Assembly: GCA_907165275.2 (NCBI GenBank)
Contig: OU015673.1
Span: 1,317,001 to 1,381,000 of the forward strand
DNA: 64,000 bases
Reading direction: 5' to 3'
DNA from: Zygaena filipendulae
Taxonomy: Eukaryota; Arthropoda; Insecta; Lepidoptera; Zygaenidae
Shown one piece after another: positions 57,801-64,000 of this stretch. The notes under the pieces were generated by a model. That model made no database searches and was not told where the DNA came from. It saw only the letters and a list, made by a program, of their open reading frames with translations. A program made the position numbers and the translations under genes. Each line of letters begins with the position of its first letter. Within the stretch, counting starts at the first letter, position 1.

Positions 57801-58197
57801 CTTAGAATCACCGTAGCTTCCTATAAGTGATTTTTTTTTTAAATCGCTTCAGTAGATCCAGAGATTACCCCCTACAACGTCACAAACTCACAATTCACAA
57901 ACTTTTGCTCTTTAAAATATCAGTATAGATTACTTAGAATAAAATTATTTAACATTGACTTCCATACGACTATTAATTTGGTAAGCACTTACACACCCTC
58001 ATTTGTTCTTCTGCAGCGATCCAACATCTTTGGACCACGAAGTAACCTTGGTCGGCTACGGGGAACAAGACGGGGAGACCTTCTGGATCCTGAAGAACTC
58101 GTGGGGCACCGACTGGGGCATCGACGGCTTCATGCACATATCGACAAAGAACAACGCGTGCGGCGTCACCACCGAACCCACCTACGTTGTGTTCTAA
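45799..58197 (+). CDS. 26/29-kDa-type papain-family (C1A) cysteine protease, 14 exons, 544 aa
   Basis: This is a secreted or lysosomal cysteine endopeptidase of the insect 26/29-kDa protease type, known from haemocytes and digestive or immune tissue. Coding exons: 45799-45850, 47019-47115, 49106-49211, 50073-50196, 51386-51518, 51945-52057, 52956-53052, 53134-53217, 53509-53738, 54451-54577, 55522-55627, 56131-56220, 57377-57471, 58017-58197. All phases join and sum to 1635 nt. Order of parts: signal peptide (residues 1-16, MYWYTWPVIFAVAAA), a family-specific N-terminal region (to about 210), an acidic linker, the I29 propeptide (about 236-300, ERFNIN-like E256, R260, F264, N267), then peptidase C1. 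Catalytic residues are present: Q347, C353 (NQGDCGCCWS), H492 (LDHEVTLVGYG), N512 (KNSWG). Oddities: GCCWS instead of the usual GSCWS, DLR instead of DWR at the mature start, and a GC donor in intron 3. Length is close to the ~550 aa expected. The model is from sequence reading, not transcripts. Confidence 0.93.
46604..46672 (+). pseudogene. 18S rRNA fragment
   Basis: GAGAGGGAGCCTGAGGAACG, GGCTACATCATCCAAGGAAG and GGCAGGCGCGCAAACTACC closely track the universally conserved 18S rRNA segment around the GCCTGAGAAACGGCTAC box, with several substitutions. Neighbouring rRNA sequence is absent. It lies in intron 1 of the protease. Confidence 0.8.
47019..47115 (+). CDS. Protease exon 2
   Basis: Acceptor TTGTACAG, donor GTAAGT. 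It encodes VGDDPELKWSEKHSFRVLKT and on to VHDFQFW. No long open frame flags it; it was found by phase and family resemblance. Confidence 0.88.
47169..47280 (-). repeat. LINE 3' tail in protease intron 2
   Basis: Near-identical to 268-400 (TTTAATCCTTTATTGCACAT, GGCGGTCTTATCGCATAG). Confidence 0.65.
47753..48076 (+). mobile_element. AT-TSD MITE family A nested in a Helitron-like element (protease intron 2)
   Basis: 324 bp between GGAAT and ATTCCCGTGGG. The host's usual GGAATTCCCG shows that the insertion duplicated only AT. Both TGACGTCA palindromes are intact. Confidence 0.92.
48078..48740. mobile_element. Helitron-like cluster in protease intron 2
   Basis: It contains the end of the interrupted plus copy (CTAG near 48126), a full plus copy at about 48142-48325, and three minus modules at about 48330-48430, 48431-48605 and 48609-48735. 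All belong to the CACGTGTCACGTTGTTTGTC subfamily. Confidence 0.65.
48738..48900 (+). repeat. Dispersed repeat K
   Basis: CGGAAACGGCTACAACGATT, GGGGGCGATTAATCGATCTA and CGTGTTTTCAGGCAGTG recur inverted at 56483-56645 in intron 12. Confidence 0.6.
49106..49211 (+). CDS. Protease exon 3 with GC donor
   Basis: It encodes KIYVKSREDYNNGVLKVFKY, ending GTKYQ in phase 0. It is followed by GCGAGT. The nearest GT (49216) would shift the frame, so a GC-AG intron is required. Confidence 0.87.
49338..49643 (+). mobile_element. AT-TSD MITE family A, diverged (protease intron 3)
   Basis: It keeps the AAAATCAAAATTCTA and GGCGTGACGTCACGTGACAT landmarks. One TGACGTCA is decayed to AGACGTCA. Confidence 0.75.
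50073..50196 (+). CDS. Protease exon 4
   Basis: It continues IHPVTSGDEKVEVTCLYSHG to DTDGFEYVG. Acceptor TTTCAG, donor GTGAGT, phase 1 out. Confidence 0.92.
50316..50530 (+). mobile_element. Helitron-like element, full (protease intron 4)
   Basis: TCCTACTAATATTATAAATG to GGGTGAAACCGCGGGGCACA, CTAG, T. A clean 215-bp copy about 120 bp after exon 4. Confidence 0.82.
51386..51518 (+). CDS. Protease exon 5
   Basis: It encodes VDQVSENETMKFYYESRDAE to WVPVK. Acceptor TCTTCCAG, donor GTGAGT, phase 2 out. Confidence 0.92.
51945..52057 (+). CDS. Protease exon 6
   Basis: It encodes YVEIVYNTWLGNLKTYDVYN and FYNYASNFSNDVF, ending in a run of seven A before GTAAGT. Confidence 0.9.
52465..52922 (+). mobile_element. 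Long-TIR MITE in protease intron 6
   Basis: GTCCGGTCAATTTAGAC starts both arms and the flanks read TA (52463-52464 and 52923-52924). The arms of ~145 bp (52465-52610 and 52775-52922) include AGTTACATAAAGTCCCAACA and AATGTCTAGAAGTTCCCC. The right end is 33 bp before exon 7. Confidence 0.82.
52956..53052 (+). CDS. Protease exon 7: acidic linker and start of I29 propeptide
   Basis: Acceptor GGTTTTAG. It encodes VSECHSMNEVSEPKTEEDSQ and ENVDEAFET; the donor GTATGT lies inside an open frame that would otherwise read on to a stop at 53113. Confidence 0.85.
53134..53217 (+). CDS. Protease exon 8: I29 ERFNIN helix
   Basis: FKRTHDRNYDKHSKEHALRK followed by AIFKKNF is the classic I29 pattern. Intron 7 is only 81 bp and free of repeats. 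Confidence 0.93.
53509..53738 (+). CDS. Protease exon 9: propeptide end and mature N terminus
   Basis: LGYKLAINQFSDRTKKEM is the I29 NxFxD-like end. LPKEHDLRLLGLVGPVI begins the mature enzyme, with Leu where most C1A enzymes have Trp. Confidence 0.93.
54451..54577 (+). CDS. Protease exon 10: catalytic cysteine
   Basis: It encodes NQGDCGCCWSVGTTAAVEGA and LISLSNQALIDCAW. It carries oxyanion-hole Q347 and nucleophile C353. Confidence 0.95.
54826..55016 (+). mobile_element. Helitron-like element (protease intron 10)
   Basis: Worn 5' end, then TCGTCATGAAATTTCACATA, and a 3' module decayed to GGCGAATCCACGGGGAACAG with CTAG intact. Confidence 0.65.
55082..55491 (+). mobile_element. GGGCCC-ended MITE (protease intron 10)
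   Basis: Perfect TIRs CTGGGCCCTTATTCACTATG...ACC and the reverse complement (55082-55105 and 55468-55491). No clear TSD. A (TTTA)n tract lies at 55298-55312. It ends 30 bp before exon 11. Confidence 0.82.
55522..55627 (+). CDS. Protease exon 11
   Basis: FGVSGCDGGSDTAAYKWMMQ and YGLPTVEEYGGYTEE, the conserved GCDGG loop of C1A enzymes. The acceptor lies 31 bp after a MITE end. Confidence 0.94.
55745..56015 (-). mobile_element. AT-TSD MITE family A, strongly diverged (protease intron 11)
   Basis: GTAATCAAAAAATATCGGCG, CCTGACGTCAGGAA, TTTAATGCGCTTTATC and ATTGGTGGACTAA keep the family order. One central part is deleted. Confidence 0.65.
56131..56220 (+). CDS. Protease exon 12
   Basis: DGYCSIKNMTKLYPIRGFTD to SVNALK; phase 0 at both sides. 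Confidence 0.92.
56483..56645 (-). repeat. Dispersed repeat K, inverted copy (protease intron 12)
   Basis: Reverse complement of 48738-48900 with few changes. Confidence 0.6.
56869..57354 (-). mobile_element. TAA-TSD 486-bp MITE, second copy (protease intron 12)
   Basis: TAA at 56866-56868 and 57355-57357. Ends GGCTACTGCTCCACCTGCGT and the reverse complement. Same length as 8685-9170 but inverted. Its right end is 22 bp before exon 13. Confidence 0.9.
57377..57471 (+). CDS. Protease exon 13
   Basis: VALVQHGPLSVSVGVSVAFQ and SYSGGIFFDAE, matching the GP(L/V)SV strand and YSGGI motif of the family. Confidence 0.94.
57594..57935 (-). mobile_element. Two Helitron-like fragments (protease intron 13)
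   Basis: CACCCACGGTAATTTC near 57601 and GCTGTTCCCTGTGG near 57725 open two related copies. They share ATCACTGTAGCTTCCTATAA and AGTAGATCCAG. Confidence 0.6.
58017..58197 (+). CDS. Protease exon 14: catalytic His and Asn, stop
   Basis: LDHEVTLVGYGEQDGETFWI, LKNSWGTDWGIDGFMHI and the CGVTTEPTYVVF end. TAA at 58195-58197. Confidence 0.96.
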
Positions 58198-58940
58198 ACA
58201 AATCCAAATCCCAAGCAAGCTACACACAAACTCATCCAGTGTTAACCCAATAGTGTTTTAATTAATAGTAAGTAGTCATTAGTAGATTTTGCAACACCTG
58301 TAAAAGGTAAACTAAGTTTTCAGCTCTATAAGACCGTATGTACCTACACTATGTACCTGTACTTGAATGAACTTGAATAGGTTTCGTAACTTGAAGCGAG
58401 AATGAGTGAATTTGGTTTTCATTTGAACTACATTTGACTAGAGGTTTATCTCTTCCTCTCTCTCTAACTTCTTTTCGACACGATTTTTTCTTGTTATCTT
58501 TATAATTTGGTTTGTTTAACCATGAAAGTTAAAATATATGAGTTGTAATTTTTTTTTCACATAACTAAGTACCTATCAAGTTTTAGTGAAAACTTTTAAA
58601 CCGAGTTCGTTGGAGTCTCGTTGTGATCGTTTATACTTGGATTCGATAATTGGATAGTTTGTAATTTCATTGTGTTTCTTATCTTAAAGTGGTCGAATTC
58701 TAATACTAAACAATTTGCTTTAAAAAATATTTTAGTTCGACTAAACGACCTGGCTCGAAATATTTGGTACATCGATTATTGTGTCTATGATTTGGATACT
58801 CAAATAAGTATAGTTTTAATGTGTTCAGCATATTTTTTTTTTTTCGAATTTGCACGTGGATTAACTGTTTTATTTTATAAGTATTATCATTTTTCGAATA
58901 TAAGTTTTATTGCAATTACAAAAGGTTTTTTTGTTATTGT
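58198..58940. other. Protease 3' flank
   Basis: Presumptive 3' UTR and downstream DNA. No AATAAA lies within the first ~250 bases. The 130-codon frame at 58672 is AT-driven and shows no motif. Confidence 0.35.
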
Positions 58941-58949
58941 AGTCACTAA

Positions 58950-59095
58950 CTGCTTTCCGCTGCTTCGCCCGTGTAAAAAGTGCCCTATGCCTATATGTCG
59001 TTATTTGCAGATACCCTTGACAACGTGTAATGTAAAATTTCGTGATGATCGGTTAAATAGTTAATATAATAATAAAGTTAGTATAATATTAATAA
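58950..59095 (-). mobile_element. Worn Helitron-like element
   Basis: TTCGTGATGATCGGTTAA and the TAATATTAATAAGGATA end, with a decayed GCTTCGCCCGTG in place of the hairpin. Confidence 0.5.
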
Positions 59096-59510
59096 GGATA
59101 AGGACGTTCCTAAAATTATTGTTATTTAAAGACAAAAAATTAACCTACCTTAATCTATTGCAAACCACCTCAAATTTCCAATTTGTTGTTGGTAGATTAA
59201 TCAAGCTCACATTAAATGACGCGCTCGTTTATGTCTTTTCTACGACCGTGAACATTGTCTTCACGAGTTAGTTGATAAAATACCTATTAATTTTCACAGA
59301 TATACAAAATCACTATTGATATAACATAAATAATACAGCTTAATTTAAAGTGGTTATAGGATTTATCGATTATCGTGTTTACGAGTATAGTAGAGGTTTA
59401 AAAAAATCACAAATTTACCTATTCATCACATTTATAATAAAGAAAAATATTTATCAATTAAGACAGCTTTGGTCTTTGTGAATTGTTATGTCATCATTAC
59501 TATATTAAAA

Positions 59511-59702
59511 CTAGCCGTTCCCCGCGGTTTCACCCGCGTTACTATTTGAGTTCCCGCGGGAAATCCGGAAAGTACCCTATATCCTTTTCTGTGTCTCTGA
59601 TTACGTGTATGCAAAATCTCATTATGATCGGTTGAGCCAAGGCGTGAAAGCGTGAAGACGTAAACACAAACAAACAAACTCACTTTCGCATTTATAATAG
59701 TA
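59511..59702 (-). mobile_element. Helitron-like element, full
   Basis: CTAGCCGTTCCCCGCGG at the 3' end, ATGATCGGTTGAGCC body, TCGCATTTATAATAGTA 5' side. Confidence 0.75.
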
Positions 59703-59851
59703 AACCAAAAGGATGGAATTTGGAATCCTATTTACAAAGTAAACTTTTGTTCTGTCGAGAAGATGGTTTCGTAGCTATTTTAGGAGTTCGCTAAAACCTT
59801 TGAAATCCACGTAAAATGAAACCGTGCGAGACGGACAGTATAGTTTACAGA

Positions 59852-60152
59852 CTAGCTGTAGCCCGCGGTTTTACCCACGCGAGTTGCAGAATTCCCGCAG
59901 GAACAACTTTTTTCTAAAATAAAAGCCTAAGTTACCGTAACCTCCTTATAACATCAGCTATCTGCCAGTGAAAGTCTCGTTAAAATCGGTCAAGCTGTTC
60001 CAGAGATTAGTCGGAAAAAACAAAGAGACAGAAAAAAATTAAAAATTAATTATTTTACGTAAATACCGTATATACTTTTATATGCATTTAGTGAAGAGCC
60101 GTTAATTTGGAATTACAAACAAACGCTTTAATTTTATTCATCTGTATAGATT
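59852..60152 (-). mobile_element. Helitron-like element, long subfamily
   Basis: CTAGCTGTAGCCCGCGG, AGTGAAAGTCTCGTTAAAAT, then TTTGGAATTACAAACAAACG: a second empty version of the site occupied at 11970. Confidence 0.7.
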
Positions 60153-60561
60153 TTCTTTGTTCTTGGTCCAACGTCTCACTAAACGCAGCAAAGTGTTAAA
60201 ATGCATCCTATCCAAAACAATTTAGCAATCCATTACGAATACATATAGATCTGTCAGTTGGGACGTCCGCCCGTGGCGCGAGACGGATCGCATCGCGCGG
60301 ATCATGCGCACGAGTGGGCGCCGGGATCATTACAATAATCAACAATGAGGATCGAGATAGCATCGACCATTTGTTTCGTATGATTAGTCGACCAGTGTAT
60401 ACAAAAGTGTGATGGGATAATTTATTATCTTACTGAAGAAAGTAGGTAATATTCATTAAGTGCAAAATTTTGAAACGTATTTATTTTATTTTCTTTATTT
60501 CAACATAAACAGATATTTAACACTAGTAGGACAATACACAAATATTATTGACTAATTAAAT

Positions 60562-60810
60562 GGACATAGATAAGCAATAGTGTGTTAACCCACATTGGAG
60601 AAATTTTGAGTGAATCGTGTTTTAAAAGTAAGAGCGCCATTTTGTATCAACATTTTTTATATTCAATATTTAGTTACAGTTATTCAATATTTAGTTTAGC
60701 AATATAATAAGGTAAACACATAATTAAAAAACGTTCCTTAACTCTCAATAAATCGTTCTGAATCAATAACTTAATTTTGTGGGTTAACATGTTATTGCTT
60801 ATCTGCGTCC
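60562..60810 (+). mobile_element. AANT-TSD MITE family B with internal duplication
   Basis: Flanked by AAAT on both sides. 249 bp instead of 236 because TTCAATATTTAG occurs twice. Confidence 0.9.
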
Positions 60811-61011
60811 AAATATCCTTAACAATGTCGGCTTAAGAAGGTAAACAAAAGGACGTTAATTGAAAGTGTAAGATAAAAAATATACAGATTTAAGGTAGGT
60901 ATATTACAATTTTGAAAGTGAATAGCGAAAAATGGAAAATGTACGGAATAAATCTATATTTGATGATGTACATATTTTGTGGGTTCATTGCCTATTTATT
61001 TATTATATTTT

Positions 61012-61293
61012 ACTATACGTTCCTCGCGGTTTCACCCGCGTTAATTTCAGAGATTCCGCGCAAATTCCAGGATTAAAGTACTCCGTATTATCCTTTTCTA
61101 ACTACGTGTACTGTGGAAAATATATTGCAGTTAATTTCGGAGTTTGTGCAGGAAGTCCGGGAAAAAATTAAGTTTATCCTTCTCTGTATCCCTGAAAACG
61201 TGTGTGCAAAATTTTATGATGATCGGTTGAGCCGTCAAGGCGTGAAAGCGAAACAAACAAACTCGCTTTCGCATTTATAATATTAGTTAGGAT
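61012..61293 (-). mobile_element. Composite Helitron-like element
   Basis: Two 3'-module-like pieces (GGTTTCACCCGCGTTAATTT at 61029 and CAGTTAATTTCGGAG at 61127) precede one body ending in TTATAATATTAGTTAGGA. A short internal duplication is likely. Confidence 0.65.
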
Positions 61294-61540
61294 TAAGAAT
61301 TTACCTATTCGTATCAACCATATGGATCAGTACCCAATCTTTACTCATTTTTAAATCAGCTGTGTAGTGCCATACAAATAAGCCGTTTAAGGATAAATCA
61401 TTAGTTAAAAATTAAATTTTCACTTCTCATTCTTGTTTATTCTGAGATTAATAAGCCAACAGAAGGACTTTTTATGCTCCAGTACATGAAAACATTTACC
61501 TACTTCATACAAGTGATTCCTTCTTCTATTTTATGCATCT

Positions 61541-61665
61541 CCCATCCCCATTCCAGGTCGGCAACGCACCTGCATGCCTGCTGGTGTTGCAGATGTCCAT
61601 GGGCGGCGGTTATCACTTACCATCAGATGTACCACTTGCCCGTTTGCCCCCTATGACATAAAAAA
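61541..61665 (-). repeat. Dispersed lepidopteran repeat (GATGGTAAGTGATAACC type)
   Basis: Inverted relative of 13369 and 31853: CCAGGTCGGCAACGCACCTG, GATGTCCATGGGCGGCGGT, CTTGCCCGTTTGCCCCC. Confidence 0.65.
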
Positions 61666-61690
61666 CATGCTCTACTTCTTTTAAGACTAA

Positions 61691-63391
61691 CGGCCGCACT
61701 CAGAGTCGACTTTAATGATTACTTAGTTATAGTACGGACCGCCAAGAGGGGATTTGTGGATTAGCTAAAGCGCGTCAGATGAACATAAGGGGGGTACCTT
61801 GCACCATGTTGAGTACCTCCACCAAATATAGGCCCTCTACACTGGTGGGTGCGTCTAGAATAACCGATCAGATTAGTAAAAAAAAATCGATAACTCGAAA
61901 TACTCGAGCGCGTCAGATTAAGATATGGTGGGTTAATTACATAGTGAGAAGTATGTATATGAATAATCTGACCATTTGAACGTGACGTAAAGGAGTTAGA
62001 GGATCACAAACTTGCAAAAAAAAAACGCAACTTCGACATTCTCGAGCGCAGTTGATTTGTTTTTTATTTTAAAGTAAATAACTCAAGGATAGCGGGAAAA
62101 ATATAATCTGCCGATTTTCATAAGCCGAAGAAACAAAAATCGTCTTCGAATCGAACGAGCAGCTGCAGTGAAACATGTACCTATTCATATCTCTGTCTTT
62201 CTTTCCCTTTTACTTTTTCTCTATCTCTCACTCTCTCGCACCGTCCTCACACTACTTTCCGTCGCCATAACGTCATCACAGTATACCACGGCGCTAAACG
62301 TGTCGAATTATAACTTTTTTTGGTCGGTTAAAATACATATTAAAATAAGTTAAGGTAAGTATTACATCAAACTATAGGTTCACCTTTCACTTTAATGTAA
62401 TTATATATATATTATATAATAAAGCTCATCACAAAACAACGCGTTCATGTTATTATATGTAAAACGAAATGGCTTGTTTGTGCTTTAAAGTTAGTTTTGT
62501 GAATAATATTTTGTGAGCTTTTACATATTTCATAGAAATATAAAGTGTGTTTTTTGTGAACAAGAAATAGCTCATAAAGTTATTAAACTTACATCAGAAA
62601 TAAAAAAAAATTAAAAATAAATCATAATTTTTGTTTCTAGCAGTCAGATTAATAATATCCCTCAAAATTATTGTCAGATTTTAAGCCAACATAACTTGGA
62701 CTGCAAGCTGAACCTTCTGTAAAATAATCTGACACGCTCGAGTATTTCAAAATTGAGATTTTTTTTTGCATTTTCAAAAATTCGCTACTACCTTGCGTCA
62801 CCTCCAAATCGGCAGATTTTCGAAGGGGTGCATTTTTAAGGCTCACTTAACATCCCCTTTGAATATCTGACGCGCTCGAGTAAATGTTTTTTTTTTTCAT
62901 TTTCTCCCCTTCCGGATGGCCACCCCCACCACGCAAATGGGCAGATGAATATATTTTCGATATCAGAGACACCTTGGAGTATCTAAACTACAATATCTGA
63001 CGCGCTCGAGTATTTCCATTTTACTATTTTTTTTTACATTTTTGAAAGCCTGTAGAAGCTAAACCCACCGGTGAATGAAAAAATATCATATAACCTTATT
63101 TTGTTTATATCTCCTAATCTTCAAAACCCAATAGGTCCCAACGACGCTCGAGTGTCTCCCGAATTAGCATCGGTATCTCCCGTACTATTAACTATAGATT
63201 TTTAAAACAAAACTGCCGCAATCAGACAAGTTTAATAAATTAATGTTAATTGGCATTTAATGAGATGTAACATAATTAGTTAAATGCCAATTAACATTAT
63301 TAATTTATTAAACTTGTCTGATTGCGGCAGTTTTGTTTTAAAAATCTATAGTTAAGTAAGTAATCATTAAAGTCGACTCTGAGTGCGGCCG
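61691..63391 (+). mobile_element. Hairpin MITE split by a 1458-bp insertion
   Basis: TAA at 61688-61690 and 63392-63394. The left arm stops at 61729 inside TTAGTTA and the rest resumes at 63188 as TTAACTATAGATTTTTA. The interruption duplicated TTA. Confidence 0.9.
61730..63187 (+). mobile_element. Nested transposon with symmetric motif arrays
   Basis: The 1458-bp element has short TIRs TAGTACGG[A/G] and TTA on both sides. The core motif CTCGAGCGCGTCAGAT occurs (with variation) at 61770, 61901 and 62039 in one orientation and at 62728, 62866, 62996 and 63142 in the other. The outermost copies lie about 40 bp from each end and spacing is 130-148 bp. No transposase is encoded; the 61-66-codon frames inside have no motif. 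TTA TSD suggests PIF/Harbinger (inference). Confidence 0.85.
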
Positions 63392-63394
63392 TAA

Positions 63395-63975
63395 GACAAT
63401 AAGTTCTGCACCCGCAATGATTTACCATAATTACTTGTTAGTTAGCCTTGTTTTGAATATTGTTAAACAAGTCACAAGATGTTTCCTGATTGAGATACAT
63501 CAAAAAATATAAATGCGTGCCTACACATCAAATTAAAAATATAACTTACATACTGACCAATTAGAAGTGTTCGGGGCCCATCACGACTCACTCCCAAGTG
63601 ACAGAAGACAGAGTGATGAATTAATTGAAAGCCTCCGAGCTAACAAACTATAGCTTTTGCTAAACGAATATAAACTTTATATACAATTTTCATATAGTAC
63701 TTTTTAGATCTGCAACGACAAAGGTTCTCTATAGAGTTACTAAATTAAAAACGTCTTGCGAACGGCGATGTTAAGGTTATGTTTCGTGATGAATAGATGT
63801 TTATTAAGATGATATTATTGTGGTGTCCCGCGGCGTTGTGTGTCTTCTACCTTCTCACGTCACGTGTTATATGACATACTAGCTATTTCCCACGTATTTG
63901 CCTGCGTTAACTCGGGATTCTCTCGAGGATAGATGTATAAAAATAAACTCAAATTTTATTTATGATACGCGTGAC
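63395..63975. other. Unassigned end region
   Basis: A Helitron-like scrap (CTAGCTATTTCCCACG...GCCTGCGTTAACTCGG) starts at about 63879. No gene is seen. Confidence 0.4.
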
Positions 63976-63977
63976 CG

Positions 63978-64000
63978 AGATATAAAAATCAAAATTCTAT
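63978..64000 (+). mobile_element. Start of another family A MITE cut by the window edge
   Basis: AAAAATCAAAATTCTAT matches the inner left end of the family. Confidence 0.5.

Noticed and set aside
58672..59064. 130-codon ORF downstream of the protease
   Set aside because: Composition is AT-driven (Phe, Ile, Tyr, Asn rich), there are no motifs, and it runs into a Helitron-like copy.

Overview
The window looks like ordinary lepidopteran (moth or butterfly) chromosomal DNA. The evidence is the AT-rich sequence, frequent TAGGTACCTA words, dozens of Helitron-like elements of the Lep1 type (5'-TC...CTAG-3', 3' hairpin CCGCGG-loop-CCGCGG), lepidopteran LINE tails, and two insect genes. The species cannot be named from this. 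There are no prokaryotic features.

Layout. (1) 2210-2824, minus: an intronless NAC-beta/BTF3 gene. (2) 5388-6958: an apparently complete Tc1-type transposon with an intact 339-aa DD34E transposase and TA target duplications. (3) 7.0-44.7 kb: gene-poor DNA packed with non-autonomous elements. Several families can be bounded precisely by their target-site duplications (TSDs): an AT-TSD family carrying two TGACGTCA palindromes, an AANT-TSD family of about 236 bp, a TAA-TSD hairpin family of about 240 bp, a TAA-TSD family of 486 bp, a GGYCCGTATTCC family, and a 1.39-kb element with ~490-bp inverted repeats around a truncated DUF4817-like ORF. A LINE reverse-transcriptase remnant, a ~510-bp pentanucleotide microsatellite and a 17-bp tandem array also lie here. 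(4) 45.7-58.2 kb, plus: a 14-exon papain-family cysteine protease gene (26/29-kDa type, 544 aa). It has a TATA plus initiator promoter, an in-frame splice model, a GC-AG intron 3 and mobile-element insertions in most of its larger introns. (5) 58.2-64.0 kb: repeats again, including a 1458-bp element nested in a hairpin MITE. That element carries seven copies of a CTCGAG/GCGTCAGAT motif in mirror-symmetric arrays at about 135-bp spacing.

The two cellular genes have unrelated jobs: nascent-chain handling at the ribosome, and a secreted or lysosomal protease. The mobile elements are mostly non-autonomous and would need transposases from elsewhere; only the Tc1 element appears self-sufficient. 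The strongest candidates for something undescribed are the symmetric motif-array element (61730-63187) and the long-inverted-repeat DUF4817 element (15352-16738).
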